Shown here: positions 1-9,351 of the stretch, in pieces
How the letters are laid out: each line of letters begins with the position of its first letter
How positions within the stretch are numbered: the first letter of the stretch is position 1
Assembly: GCF_007680605.1 (NCBI RefSeq)
Contig: NZ_VEIO01000001.1
Coordinates: 1,116,001-1,180,000 of the forward strand
Direction: 5' to 3'
Origin: Paenibacillus xylanexedens
GTDB lineage: Bacteria; Bacillota; Bacilli; Paenibacillales; Paenibacillaceae
Length of the DNA: 64,000 bases
Notes under the pieces: generated by a model
Told to the model about the DNA's origin: nothing
The model's input: the letters and a program-made list of their open reading frames with translations, nothing else
Databases searched by the model: none
Position numbers and translations under genes: made by a program

Positions 1-1
1 C

Positions 2-559
2 CTGCTGACACATGCGCACATGGATCACATTCTGGATGCTGAACCGATTGCCAAAGCCAACAATGCCAAAGTGGTGGCGATTGTGGAATTGGCTACATAT
101 ATGTCGTGGAAGGGGCTTGATACCCTCGGCATGAATATGGGCGGTACGGTAGATCTTGAATTCGCCAAAGCGAAAATGATTCAGGCGTTCCATACGTCCG
201 GCATTGTGCTGGAAGAAGAACAGCGGATTATGTATGCAGGTTTGCCTGCCGGATTTATCATTGATATTGGTGGCAAAACGGTTCTACATGCTGGCGACAC
301 AAGCCTGTTTGGCGATATGAAGATGATTGGGGATCGGCATCAAATCGATGTTGCCTTCCTGCCGATTGGCGGACATTATACGATGGGGCCTGAAGATGCA
401 TTACAGGCAGCGGAATGGTTTAATGCCAAACTGACGATTCCCGTACATTATGACACGTTCCCCGCGATTCGTCAGGATGCAGAGAATTTTGTGCAGCAGC
501 TGGCTTCCAAAGGGTTGGAGGGTCGTGTACTGGCACCTGGTGAGTCCATTTCCCTGTAA
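2..559 (+). CDS. UPF0173 metal-dependent hydrolase, 3' part
   Basis: The frame is open from base 2, so this is the C-terminal 185 residues of a gene that begins upstream of the window. It opens with the metallo-beta-lactamase metal motif HxHxDH (THAHMDH), where many family members have HGHGDH. It continues with an HAGDTS segment (metal-bridging Asp), GGHYTMGPEDA, and a late PVHYDTFP His. This motif order and length fit the UPF0173 family, which is about 225-230 residues when complete. Family members are predicted cytosolic hydrolases binding two metals; the physiological substrate is unknown. A hairpin terminator follows 44 bases after the stop. Confidence 0.85.
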   Translation: MLTHAHMDHILDAEPIAKANNAKVVAIVELATYMSWKGLDTLGMNMGGTVDLEFAKAKMIQAFHTSGIVLEEEQRIMYAGLPAGFIIDIGGKTVLHAGDTSLFGDMKMIGDRHQIDVAFLPIGGHYTMGPEDALQAAEWFNAKLTIPVHYDTFPAIRQDAENFVQQLASKGLEGRVLAPGESISL

Positions 560-602
560 AAAGGAAGCTGGTTTGAGGTCAGATCCATATTCATTATAAA
601 AG

Positions 603-647
603 GCGAATGATGCGTCAAGAAAGATGATGCGTCATTCGCTTTTTTTG
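603..647 (+). terminator. Rho-independent terminator after UPF0173 gene
   Basis: A 14-bp stem with two G-U pairs (603-616 with 626-639) has a 9-base loop and is followed by a run of eight T. It separates the hydrolase gene from the symporter gene. Confidence 0.85.
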
Positions 648-793
648 TGCTGAGCATTCAATTTAAAGGGCAATTGTTGGTCACTATCACAAAATGAACG
701 AAATGGCATTGTAGCTTGAAAGACAGCAATGTTATAAAAAGTTACACGGAAACCAACCGGATATCCGAAACGATTGCAAACGGGGGAGCGTTC

Positions 794-2149
794 ATGACAT
801 TTGTAAAATCTTTATTTTTTCAGATCATTGCAGCAGTAATCATCGGTATTGGAGTAGGTATGTTGTGGCCCGATCTGGGGAGTCTATTGCAACCCTTGGG
901 TACAGGTTTTATCAAATTAATCAAAATGCTGATTGCACCGTTAATTTTTATGGTCATCGTTACAGGTATCGCTAAAATGGGTGATCTGAAGTCTGTTGGC
1001 CGAATCGGGCTTAAAGCAATTTTGTGGTTCGAGCTTGCCACAACGGTTGCACTTGTGCTTGGTTTATGCACAGCCAATCTGCTTCGTCCAGGGGCGGGAA
1101 TGAATGTAGATCCCGCCAGCATTGACGCCAGCGGAATCGAGGCAAAAACAAAGGGGTCCGAGCTTCCGCATACGGTTGATTTTATGTTGAACATTATTCC
1201 AACAAGTGTCGTGGATGCCTTTGCCCAGAATGCCCTGCTGCAAGTGCTGCTTGTTGCCTGTCTGTTCGGGGTTGCCTTGGCAGCCACGGAGAGCAAGGCT
1301 AAGGAAAATGTACTGAACCTGATGGAGCAGCTACTTGGGATTGTGTTCCGAATGATCGGTTACATTATGAAGCTGGCTCCGATAGGCGCTTTTGGTGCAA
1401 TGGCCTACACTATAGGGGCGTACGGCGCTTCCACCCTTTCCTCCTTTGGATTGTTAATATTGGCTTGTTACGGCGCTGCTCTGTTATTCCTGTTGCTGTT
1501 AGCGCTGGCTGCCTGGTGGATTACAGGGCTGAACTTTATACAGTTTGTCCGATACACTCGTTCAGAAGTGATGCTCGCGATTGGAACAGGCTCATCAGAA
1601 GTTGTGATGCCGCGTATGATGGACAAGCTGACGAAGGCGGGGTGTGATCGTGCAGTGGTTGGACTGGTGGTGCCTACGGGATACTCATTTAATCTGGACG
1701 GGGCTTCCATCTATCTATCGTTAGCGACGGTCTTTGTTGCTCAGGCTGTCGGCATTGACCTGACCTTGGGTCAAGAGATCACCATTCTGCTGGTGCTGAT
1801 GCTAAGCTCGAAAGGCATGGCGGGTGTTCCCGGTTCGGCGTTTCTTGCTCTGTCAGCTACGGCGGCGGCAGTGAATGCTTTTCCGGTAGCAGCAGTGGCT
1901 CTGCTGCTTGGTGCAGACCGCTTTATGGATACGATGCGTGTTTTTACGAACCTGATGGGGAACTGTGTAGCGGCATTTGTCGTTGCGAGATGGGAAGGAT
2001 TGCTCGATCAGAAACGGATGCGTGCTGTGCTCTCCGGTGAGATTAGCGCCGCTGAATTGGAAGCAGAAGAAAAGGCTGCGCGAGCTACATTGAAGCTGAA
2101 TCTTCGAGAGAAACAGGGCCAATCCTTAGCAACACCCGAGGTGCTTTAA
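794..2149 (+). CDS. dctA: Dicarboxylate/amino acid:cation symporter (DctA type)
   Basis: This 451-residue polytopic membrane protein belongs to the DAACS (SLC1-like) family and takes up C4-dicarboxylates or acidic amino acids with H+ or Na+. The re-entrant hairpin region reads GSSEVVMPRMM, followed by PTGYSFNLDGASIY, which resembles DctA more closely than GltP. A GVPGSAF segment forms the second hairpin. A charged, Ala/Glu/Lys-rich tail of about 35 residues follows the last helix. I chose the ATG at 794 because GGGGGAG sits just upstream; a TTG at 716 would add 26 hydrophilic residues and has no ribosome site. The gene is monocistronic, with a terminator after it. No DctS/DctR-like sensor is present nearby. 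The exact substrate is inferred. Confidence 0.85.
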   Translation: MTFVKSLFFQIIAAVIIGIGVGMLWPDLGSLLQPLGTGFIKLIKMLIAPLIFMVIVTGIAKMGDLKSVGRIGLKAILWFELATTVALVLGLCTANLLRPGAGMNVDPASIDASGIEAKTKGSELPHTVDFMLNIIPTSVVDAFAQNALLQVLLVACLFGVALAATESKAKENVLNLMEQLLGIVFRMIGYIMKLAPIGAFGAMAYTIGAYGASTLSSFGLLILACYGAALLFLLLLALAAWWITGLNFIQFVRYTRSEVMLAIGTGSSEVVMPRMMDKLTKAGCDRAVVGLVVPTGYSFNLDGASIYLSLATVFVAQAVGIDLTLGQEITILLVLMLSSKGMAGVPGSAFLALSATAAAVNAFPVAAVALLLGADRFMDTMRVFTNLMGNCVAAFVVARWEGLLDQKRMRAVLSGEISAAELEAEEKAARATLKLNLREKQGQSLATPEVL

Positions 2150-2178
2150 TTGTGAAATAGATTGAAGTTATATCTTTC

Positions 2179-2226
2179 AACCGTCTGAAAAACCGGGATT
2201 AGTCCAGGGGAACAGACGGTTTTTTG
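2179..2226 (+). terminator. Terminator after dctA
   Basis: The 9-bp inverted repeat AACCGTCTG / CAGACGGTT (2179-2187 with 2213-2221) ends in a T6 run. Confidence 0.85.
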
Positions 2227-2346
2227 GTGATGTAATACACATATCATGGAGTTTGCGAGACGAATTCTTCAAATAAATGTTACAGCTAAAACATTAATGG
2301 GGAATGAGTAGAAGAGAAGCAGAATGTACATATTTGCGTTTCAACT

Positions 2347-2374
2347 TGTATATACATGTTTAGTTATGTAATAT
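2347..2374 (+). promoter_or_regulatory. Trehalose operon promoter with TreR-like operator
   Basis: The perfect 10-bp palindrome TGTATATACA lies at 2348-2357 inside TTGTATATACAT. The B. subtilis TreR operator is reported as TTGTATATACAA, so this is a close match. The same bases can form a -35 box (TTGTAT, 2347-2352), with TAATAT at 2369-2374 as the -10 box after a 16-base spacer. A bound repressor would therefore cover the -35 box. The assignment rests on similarity and on position 60-85 bases upstream of the phosphotrehalase start. Confidence 0.7.
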
Positions 2375-2432
2375 AGATGATGAAATATCCGAGGAGTCTG
2401 GTTAGAGCAATACAACAATTGGAGGCGTTAAC

Positions 2433-4148
2433 ATGAGTTCGAAGAATACAGAGCCATCATCGTGGTGGAAGCGGTCTACGGTGTATCAGGTGTATCCGAA
2501 GAGCTTCAATGATACAACAGGATCAGGGACTGGCGACATACGGGGGTTAACGGAGAAGCTGGATTATTTGCAGCATTTGGGGATCGACATTGTTTGGTTG
2601 CAGCCCGTATACGTTTCCCCGCAGCGTGATAACGGGTATGACGTAGCAGACTATTACCGCATTAACCCCGACTATGGAACGATGGAAGATTTCGATGAAT
2701 TGCTTGCCGAGCTGAAAGCGCGTGACATGAAGCTGATGATTGACATCGTGGTGAATCACTCCTCAACCGACCATGAATGGTTCAAGCAGTCTCGTTCATC
2801 GAAGGACAATCCTTATCGGGATTATTACATTTGGAGAGACCCCGCGCCGGACGGCGGTGTACCGAACAACTGGCAATCGAAATTTGGTGGGCCAGCTTGG
2901 CAGTATGATGAGCAGACCGGACAATATTATTTAACGTTGTTTGATCAAACGCAGGCAGACCTGAACTGGGAGAATGAGGAAGTACGCAAGGCTGTCCGCG
3001 ACATGATCAAGTTCTGGGCGGAAAAAGGAGTCGACGGTTTCCGGATGGACGTCATTAACCTCATTTCCAAAGATCAGCGTTTCCCGGACGATGATGGCAG
3101 CGTGTCACCGGGTGATGGACGCAAGTACTATACGGATGGGCCACGAGTGCACGAATATATTACGGAAATGTACGATGAAGTATTTGGGCCCTATAACATG
3201 GTGACGGTAGGGGAGATGTCCTCGACTACGCTTGCGCACTGTATTCGTTATTCCAATCGGGCTTCAAGAGAATTCTCGATGACCTTTAACTTTCATCATT
3301 TGAAGGTGGATTACCCAGATGGACAGAAATGGGAACTGATGCCATACGACTTTGAATCCATGAAGCAACTGTTCAGTGAGTGGCAGACCGGAATGCAGGC
3401 TGGTGGCGGCTGGAATGCACTGTTCCTGAACAACCATGATCAGCCGCGTGCGTTATCCCGCTTCGCAGATGATGGAGAATACCGTGCGGAGAGTGCCAAA
3501 ATGCTGGCGACGACTTTACATGGATTACAAGGTACGCCTTATGTCTATCAGGGCGAAGAGATTGGTATGCCTAACCCCGTTTGGAATGACATCAGCGAGT
3601 TCCGCGACATTGAGTCCACCAATATGTATCGTTTGTTGCAGGAAGAGCGGGGCAAAACGGCCGAAGAGGCTTTCCAGATTGTGAAGGAGCGTTCCCGGGA
3701 TAATTCCCGGACACCGATGCAGTGGGACGGTACGGCTAATGCTGGATTTACAACCGGAACACCTTGGCTCAAGGTGGATGAGAGATATCCGTCCATCCAT
3801 GTGGAGGAGCAGATCGGCAACCCGGATTCCATCTATCATCATTACCGTAAGCTGATCCATTTGCGTAAAGAGGTGAATGTCCTGACTGACGGTTTGTACG
3901 AACGTTTGGATGATGCGCACGCTGAAGTGTTTGCATATGCACGCGCCAACGGGAATGAGACATTAATCGTAGTGTCCAACTTCCGTAAACAGGATACAAC
4001 CTTTCAAGTTCCTGAAGCGGTCTGGAACAATCATATTGCAGGTAAATCACCTGAACTTCTGATCAGCAATACGGATGCAAAACCTGAGCTGAAGCAAGAA
4101 CTCTCGCTTAGTCCGTATGCTTCTTATATGTGGTTAATCAAGCAGTAA
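2433..4148 (+). CDS. treA: Trehalose-6-phosphate hydrolase (phosphotrehalase)
   Basis: This 571-residue cytosolic GH13 enzyme cleaves imported trehalose 6-phosphate into glucose and glucose 6-phosphate. The GH13 regions are visible: DIVVNH near residues 104-109, GFRMD with nucleophile Asp206, the acid/base Glu261 in VGEMSS, and NNHDQ with His335/Asp336. The N-terminal WWK..VYQVYPKSF segment is typical of phosphotrehalases and oligo-1,6-glucosidases. The partner gene 37 bases downstream is a trehalose-type PTS permease, which decides for phosphotrehalase over glucosidase. GGAGG precedes the ATG at good spacing. The TreR-like operator upstream predicts induction by trehalose 6-phosphate. B. subtilis calls this gene treA; enterics use treC. 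Confidence 0.93.
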   Translation: MSSKNTEPSSWWKRSTVYQVYPKSFNDTTGSGTGDIRGLTEKLDYLQHLGIDIVWLQPVYVSPQRDNGYDVADYYRINPDYGTMEDFDELLAELKARDMKLMIDIVVNHSSTDHEWFKQSRSSKDNPYRDYYIWRDPAPDGGVPNNWQSKFGGPAWQYDEQTGQYYLTLFDQTQADLNWENEEVRKAVRDMIKFWAEKGVDGFRMDVINLISKDQRFPDDDGSVSPGDGRKYYTDGPRVHEYITEMYDEVFGPYNMVTVGEMSSTTLAHCIRYSNRASREFSMTFNFHHLKVDYPDGQKWELMPYDFESMKQLFSEWQTGMQAGGGWNALFLNNHDQPRALSRFADDGEYRAESAKMLATTLHGLQGTPYVYQGEEIGMPNPVWNDISEFRDIESTNMYRLLQEERGKTAEEAFQIVKERSRDNSRTPMQWDGTANAGFTTGTPWLKVDERYPSIHVEEQIGNPDSIYHHYRKLIHLRKEVNVLTDGLYERLDDAHAEVFAYARANGNETLIVVSNFRKQDTTFQVPEAVWNNHIAGKSPELLISNTDAKPELKQELSLSPYASYMWLIKQ

Positions 4149-4185
4149 CAGAATGAATTCCATTTTATAAATAGGAAGTGACACT

Positions 4186-6180
4186 ATGGCAATCGATAAA
4201 AAACAAGTCGAAGAGATCGTCCGGGCCGTCGGCGGCAAAGACAATATTGAAGCGGCGACGCACTGTGTAACGCGATTACGCTTTGCTTTGTATGACGAGG
4301 ACAAAGTAGACACAGAGCTACTTGATCAAAATGATCTGGTCAAAGGGCAATTCTCTTCCCAAGGCCAATTCCAGGTCGTCATCGGTCCAGGTCTGGTGGA
4401 TAAAGTCTATGAAGAGATGATTCAGATTACCGGAGGCGAACGGTCTTCCAAAGATGATGTGAAAGCAGCCGCGGGTAAAAAGCAAAATCCGTTGCAGCGT
4501 GCCATCAAAACGCTCTCGGACATTTTCATTCCGATCTTGCCAGCAATTATTACAGCGGGTCTACTGCTCGGGATTAACAACATTTTGACAGGTCCTGGTA
4601 TCTTCTTTGATGGGAAATCATTAGTGGATGTGTATCCGGCATGGAAAGACCTGGCTTCCATCATTAATACCATTGCAAGCACCGCGTTTACATTCCTGCC
4701 CGCTTTGATCGGCTGGTCAGCAGTGACCCGATTCGGCGGCAGTCCGCTGCTCGGGATTGTGCTGGGTCTGATTCTGGTACATCCTGATCTGCTGAGTGCA
4801 TATGGTTACGCTGATGCGGTGAACAAAGGAACGGTTCCGACCTGGAATTTGTTTGGCTGGGAGATTGAGAAGATCGGTTATCAGGGTCAGGTACTGCCCG
4901 TATTGGTATCGGCGTATCTGCTTGCCAAGATGGAAGTTTTCCTGAATAAAAGGGTGCATGATTCCATCAAATTGCTGGTCGTAGCTCCTGTGACATTGCT
5001 GGTTACCGGATTCCTGGCATTTACGATTATCGGACCGGTTACGTTTGCAATTGCAAACGCCATCACATCCGGTTTGATTTACATCTATGATTCGTACGCT
5101 GCGCTGGGTGGTTTGATCTATGGTGGTCTGTACGCGTTGCTCGTTATTACCGGTATGCACCATACGTTCCTTGCCGTAGACGTACAGCTAATTGGTAGCC
5201 AAGGCGGCACCTTCTTGTGGCCGATGCTGGCTTTGTCCAATATTGCGCAGGGTTCGGCGGCACTTGCCATGATGCTCGTGTTACGTGAGAAGAAAATGAG
5301 AGGGCTTGCGGCGACCTCATCCGTATCTGCTTTCCTCGGAGTGACCGAGCCAGCCATCTTTGGGGTGAATATTCGTTATCGTTATCCTTTTATCTTCGGT
5401 ATGGTCGGTTCCGCCATTGGTGGTGTACTGCTAACGATGAATAATGTTCAGGCCACGTCCATCGGTGTAGGCGGTGTGCCAGGGTTCCTGTCCATTTTCC
5501 CGGATAAATGGGGGGTGTTCTTTATCGGTATGGCTATCGTTCTGGTGGTGCCGTTCCTGTTGACTGTTGTGTTTGGACGGGCGAAGCTGAGAAAAGAAGA
5601 TCGACTGATGGCGAACGGAGAGTCCGCTTCAGGGATCACATCTGCCGAGACAGCAGCAGGAACAGAGACGGCTGAGCGCAATCGTAGTACAGCGAAGTCT
5701 GAAAATGCATCTGCAAAAACACTCGAAGTTATGGCGCCAATGACGGGTAAAGCGGTACCGCTGGAGCAAGTTCCTGACCCGGCGTTTGCCGAAAAACAAA
5801 TGGGTGAAGGCATCGCAATCGAACCTTCGGGCAATCAGGTGGTTGCCCCATTTGACGCAAAAGTTGCACATGTCATTAAGAGCAAACATGCGGTTATATT
5901 GGAACATGCGAGCGGACTTCAAGTGTTGATTCATGTCGGCATTAATACGGTATCCCTAAAAGGGGAAGGTTTCTCTATGTATGTAGACACGGGTGATCGC
6001 GTGAGAGCCGGGGAGAAGTTGCTTGAATTTGACCGTAACGTCATCGAAAATGCGGGTTATCCACTCATTACGCCTGTCATTATTCCGGATGGTCAGGATA
6101 TGGTTGAACGGATTGAAACGGTGACAGGAGATGTGACTTCAAGTCAGAACGGTGTTCTCAGGATTCATCTGAAAGGATAA
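4186..6180 (+). CDS. treP: Trehalose PTS permease, EIIBCA fusion
   Basis: This 664-residue membrane protein phosphorylates and imports trehalose. The order is: an EIIB domain (residues 1-90) with phospho-Cys27 in THCVTRLRF; a polytopic EIIC domain (about 105-470); a Ser/Ala/Glu/Thr-rich linker (about 480-515); and a C-terminal EIIA-Glc-like domain with the paired histidines His568 (SKHA) and phospho-acceptor His583 (LIHVGINTV). B. subtilis TreP and E. coli TreB lack the EIIA domain and borrow it from the glucose system, so this version is self-contained. It lies 37 bases after treA and is probably cotranscribed. The trehalose assignment rests mainly on that neighbour. Confidence 0.9.
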   Translation: MAIDKKQVEEIVRAVGGKDNIEAATHCVTRLRFALYDEDKVDTELLDQNDLVKGQFSSQGQFQVVIGPGLVDKVYEEMIQITGGERSSKDDVKAAAGKKQNPLQRAIKTLSDIFIPILPAIITAGLLLGINNILTGPGIFFDGKSLVDVYPAWKDLASIINTIASTAFTFLPALIGWSAVTRFGGSPLLGIVLGLILVHPDLLSAYGYADAVNKGTVPTWNLFGWEIEKIGYQGQVLPVLVSAYLLAKMEVFLNKRVHDSIKLLVVAPVTLLVTGFLAFTIIGPVTFAIANAITSGLIYIYDSYAALGGLIYGGLYALLVITGMHHTFLAVDVQLIGSQGGTFLWPMLALSNIAQGSAALAMMLVLREKKMRGLAATSSVSAFLGVTEPAIFGVNIRYRYPFIFGMVGSAIGGVLLTMNNVQATSIGVGGVPGFLSIFPDKWGVFFIGMAIVLVVPFLLTVVFGRAKLRKEDRLMANGESASGITSAETAAGTETAERNRSTAKSENASAKTLEVMAPMTGKAVPLEQVPDPAFAEKQMGEGIAIEPSGNQVVAPFDAKVAHVIKSKHAVILEHASGLQVLIHVGINTVSLKGEGFSMYVDTGDRVRAGEKLLEFDRNVIENAGYPLITPVIIPDGQDMVERIETVTGDVTSSQNGVLRIHLKG

Positions 6181-6200
6181 ATTCATATCTGGTAGTAGTC

Positions 6201-6231
6201 AAAAGGAGCTGTGAAACCTGCAGCTTCTTTT
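6201..6231 (+). terminator. Probable terminator after treP
   Basis: An 11-bp stem with a central G-U pair (6201-6211 with 6221-6231) closes with four T in its 3' arm. The free T-tract is short, so this is moderate evidence. Confidence 0.5.
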
Positions 6232-6423
6232 GGCGTTTACAGGTGTGATTTTGCATAGGCATCATGATAAAATAGTTATGTGATCAAGTAATTACAATTT
6301 TTGATAATAAGTCGAAGCGCACTCGTTTGGTGCTTCAGTTGAATGTCAGTCATACGGAGAAAAAGCAGTTCATACAGTGGGTGTACAAGGAGTGTTCCTA
6401 GTCAAATGATAAGGAGGAAAGCC

Positions 6424-7278
6424 ATGACTCGGGTAGCGGTGATGGTCATTCATGGACTGGGTATGCAAAAAGAAAACTACGCTGACAAGCTGATCGCTTG
6501 CTTGAGCAAAGAAATGGAACGTGTTATGGTGCTGCCAGGCGCCGCGAAACAGATGCTTGATATTGAACCCGTCTTCTGGGCCGACGTGTTCGAGGAGCGT
6601 GAAGAGGCTTTGTTTCAACAGCTGGTTCGCACACCGGGATTAAACTATCAGGCATTGCGCCGTTTTGTCATTCATTATCTCGCCGATGCGGTGGCTTACC
6701 AACCTGTAGAGAACCAAGGACATCATTATGATGCTGTGCACCGAACGCTGAATCAGGCCATGCACGTTCTCGCACAGCGCAATGGGCCGGAAGCTCCGCT
6801 TTGTGTCATCGCTCATAGTCTCGGAGCTGTCATTGCAAGCAACTTTTTCTATGATCTGCAGTATCCGTCATCCAACCGAATACCGGAAATTGTGGATGTG
6901 AACTCTGCTTTGGAGCGGGGAGATACGCTGACCAATTTTTACTCCTTTGGCACAACACTGCCGCTATGGAGTCTGCGCTACGATAATTTCAGCCGTCCCA
7001 TTCGGGTGCCTGCGCCGCAGGCCACGCATTACTTTCCACATCTGGAAGGGGAGTGGGTTAATTTTTATGAAAGCAACGATATATTAGGTTATCCATTACG
7101 TCCCATTGACCCGGCATATGCGGCCGCTGTGAAGGAGGATATTGAGGTGCGTGTCGGTGGACCAGCTACAAGCTGGAATCCACTGAGCCACGGAGGATAT
7201 TTTACCAGTGAGCACATGAACCGCAGAATCGCTCAAGGATTAGCACGAACATGGACATGGGTAAATCGCTCAAAGTAA
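6424..7278 (+). CDS. Alpha/beta hydrolase, lipase-like
   Basis: This is a 284-residue soluble alpha/beta hydrolase. The oxyanion-hole HG motif is VIHGLGMQ at the N-terminus, and the nucleophile elbow is AHSLG (GxSxG-like, first Gly replaced by Ala) in a [13 protein letters not shown] segment. A His near the C-terminus, in LSHGGYF, could complete a triad. No signal peptide is seen. The start at 6424 has AAGGAGG seven bases upstream; a longer frame from 6343 has no ribosome site. The next gene starts 37 bases on behind its own GGAGG and may be cotranscribed. The substrate cannot be told from the sequence. Confidence 0.75.
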   Translation: MTRVAVMVIHGLGMQKENYADKLIACLSKEMERVMVLPGAAKQMLDIEPVFWADVFEEREEALFQQLVRTPGLNYQALRRFVIHYLADAVAYQPVENQGHHYDAVHRTLNQAMHVLAQRNGPEAPLCVIAHSLGAVIASNFFYDLQYPSSNRIPEIVDVNSALERGDTLTNFYSFGTTLPLWSLRYDNFSRPIRVPAPQATHYFPHLEGEWVNFYESNDILGYPLRPIDPAYAAAVKEDIEVRVGGPATSWNPLSHGGYFTSEHMNRRIAQGLARTWTWVNRSK

Positions 7279-7315
7279 CAGAGTGTTATACGAGGCAAAT
7301 GAAGGAGGAAACATC

Positions 7316-7579
7316 ATGGAATGCAGGACGGGATGTGCCGCATGTTGTATTGCCATATCCATATCATCACCGATTCCCGGCATGCCTGAGGGCAAACCTG
7401 CGGGAATGCGATGCATCCAGCTGACGGACGATAATCGTTGCGGTATATTCGGTCAAGCCAGCCGCCCGGCGGTATGTAGTGGATTGCAGGCTGAGGAAGC
7501 GATGTGCGGCAGCAACAATCAAGAAGCCTTTCATATTTTGACACAGTTGGAACGACAGACAGCACCGGGCCTAAGATGA
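7316..7579 (+). CDS. YkgJ-family cysteine cluster protein
   Basis: This 87-residue protein has a Cys-rich N-terminus (CRTGCAACC) followed by MRCIQL, RCGIF and AVCSGL cysteines. The layout of about eight Cys fits the YkgJ/UPF0153 family, thought to bind zinc or an iron-sulfur cluster; function is unknown. The ATG at 7316 follows AAGGAGG at standard spacing. Confidence 0.75.
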   Translation: MECRTGCAACCIAISISSPIPGMPEGKPAGMRCIQLTDDNRCGIFGQASRPAVCSGLQAEEAMCGSNNQEAFHILTQLERQTAPGLR

Positions 7580-7652
7580 AAGACTTGTTTGATTATAGAA
7601 GGTTAATTATACTTAATATGGAATAATATTGATTGTGGAAGGGGGATTAATA

Positions 7653-7856
7653 ATGGATTGGATGAAACGTCTGGTGAAAGTGGTTGGCCATATGATGAGC
7701 GATCTGTGGATGGGGTCTTATCGTCGCAACTCTGATCATTACGATGAGCAAGCTCCAAGTCCAGAAAATAAACCGAGATATTACACTTTTGTTGTTCTAG
7801 CAACGGTGGTCACCCTGGGTATTGTCGTTATTATGTATAATCCAAAATATTGGTAG
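7653..7856 (+). CDS. Small single-pass membrane protein
   Basis: This 67-residue protein has an amphipathic N-terminus, a polar middle (about 25-45) and one hydrophobic segment near the C-terminus (FVVLATVVTLGIVVIM) ending in NPKYW. The ATG at 7653 is preceded by AAGGGGG. I do not recognise a family. A strong bidirectional terminator follows. Confidence 0.6.
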   Translation: MDWMKRLVKVVGHMMSDLWMGSYRRNSDHYDEQAPSPENKPRYYTFVVLATVVTLGIVVIMYNPKYW

Positions 7857-7885
7857 GTAATCAAGGAGAAATAATCCAAAAAAGA

Positions 7886-7927
7886 GAGTATCCCGTGAGT
7901 GCTAGAGCATGGGGATACTCTTTTTTT
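7886..7927. terminator. Bidirectional terminator between convergent genes
   Basis: GAGTATCCC (7886-7894) pairs with GGGATACTC (7912-7920). There is a T7 run on the plus side and an A-run (T-run on the minus strand) just before the left arm, so it can serve both the small membrane gene and the minus-strand MFS gene. Confidence 0.85.
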
Positions 7928-7939
7928 AGTTGTTTATGG

Positions 7940-9274
7940 TTACGATCTGTCTGCAAGAACAGTAACAGAGGGCTTTGGCTCTCTAAACATGAAGAAGTAC
8001 ATCAGGGAAGAGATGACGTAGAGACAGCCTGTAATGCTGAACGTAATCGCGTATCCCCAATAAGTTCCGTAGGTAGTAACCAGATATGACTGCACTGGCC
8101 CCATCGTCGCCCAACCAATCATAAACGAAGTTTGCATCATGGAGTTGGCAATCCCGCGGCGTTTATCCGAGATCCGATCCACTAATATGGCGGAATGAAT
8201 TGGATTAGCAGCATTCATGAGCGCTTGCCTGAACAAAAAGCTGACGGATGCAATGAAAAGCAGGTTCGTAAAACCTGTGAATAACAGGAAGGGCAGCGAT
8301 AATACTTGGAAAATAACGACAGCTCGTACACTGCCAACTTTGGCAGCTAACGTTGGGCCAATCAGCATGGATACAATGGTCATGATCTGACCGAGTGCAA
8401 TCAGGATGCTCATGCCGCTTAACGATACGGCGAAGCGATTCGTAAAATACAAATTCAGATAAGGCACAACGAGTCCTGATCCTAATCCGATCAGCAACTG
8501 TGTCACAATGAACTGACCAATCAGCCTGGTATCTCTTTTTTTAATACGTGTGTCATCATCAACGGGGAGTGGTGTAATTACAGCACGAGTAAGCTCTGCT
8601 TCAGCCCCCTGGACAGAGTGTTGGTGAGGCTGAAGCTGTTTCGGTTTTAGATCTGTCCGAGACTCCTGATTCTCGGTTACAAAAAGCAACGGAATAAATG
8701 CGGCTAGTGTCGCAGCTCCGCCCATAAATAACACCGTCTGCAATCCGGTGACTTTGGCCATGCCGGCAGCATGAAGCACGTCTGCAAGCACGCCTCCGCC
8801 CAGACTGCCAAGAACCTGAGATGCGAGCACCAAAGAGGAATAATAACTGAACATTTTGAGACGCTGACTTTTTTTGACGTTCTCTGCGAGATAAGGAATA
8901 GCGAGCACCTGAAAAACACCGGCAAACAGGCCGGAAAATACAGCAAACCAGATCAACCCGCTCGCGGCATAATCGAAGGAACGTCCGATTAGAAAAGCAC
9001 CGCTGAATAGCGCCCCGATAATCAACAGTTTTTTGCGGCTGAACTTGTCACCGCTAAATCCAATAGGAATGAACATGATTGCTGTAGCAAGAGATTGGAT
9101 ACTGACAATTTGGCCATTCATGGTGTCATCGTAACCTAAGCCTTGAATGTACAGATTATAAAGAACCGAGAACATGCCGTTTCCGATCTGATACAGCAGA
9201 CTTGCCAGAAAGAACAGTTGAATATTGCGAGACCACCCGCCAATTTCAACATGGATCTGTCGTAAAGCTCTCAA
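7940..9274 (-). CDS. MFS transporter
   Basis: This 444-residue protein has about 12 predicted membrane helices. Between helices 2 and 3 it carries the MFS motif-A-like stretch GFSGDKFSRKKLL. A polar central loop (about residues 205-250) separates two six-helix halves. The start is TTG with GGAGGGAG just upstream. The substrate is unknown; drug or metabolite efflux is the usual inference. It lies 77 bases downstream of the O-methyltransferase gene on the same strand and could share its transcript. Confidence 0.8.
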   Translation of the reverse strand: MRALRQIHVEIGGWSRNIQLFFLASLLYQIGNGMFSVLYNLYIQGLGYDDTMNGQIVSIQSLATAIMFIPIGFSGDKFSRKKLLIIGALFSGAFLIGRSFDYAASGLIWFAVFSGLFAGVFQVLAIPYLAENVKKSQRLKMFSYYSSLVLASQVLGSLGGGVLADVLHAAGMAKVTGLQTVLFMGGAATLAAFIPLLFVTENQESRTDLKPKQLQPHQHSVQGAEAELTRAVITPLPVDDDTRIKKRDTRLIGQFIVTQLLIGLGSGLVVPYLNLYFTNRFAVSLSGMSILIALGQIMTIVSMLIGPTLAAKVGSVRAVVIFQVLSLPFLLFTGFTNLLFIASVSFLFRQALMNAANPIHSAILVDRISDKRRGIANSMMQTSFMIGWATMGPVQSYLVTTYGTYWGYAITFSITGCLYVISSLMYFFMFREPKPSVTVLADRS

Positions 9275-9351
9275 GTAACTCCCTCCAGTCTGCCTTTGCA
9301 GTGATACCAGTGTAACAGGAAAGGCAGATTTTCGGAAGAATTGACCACTGT

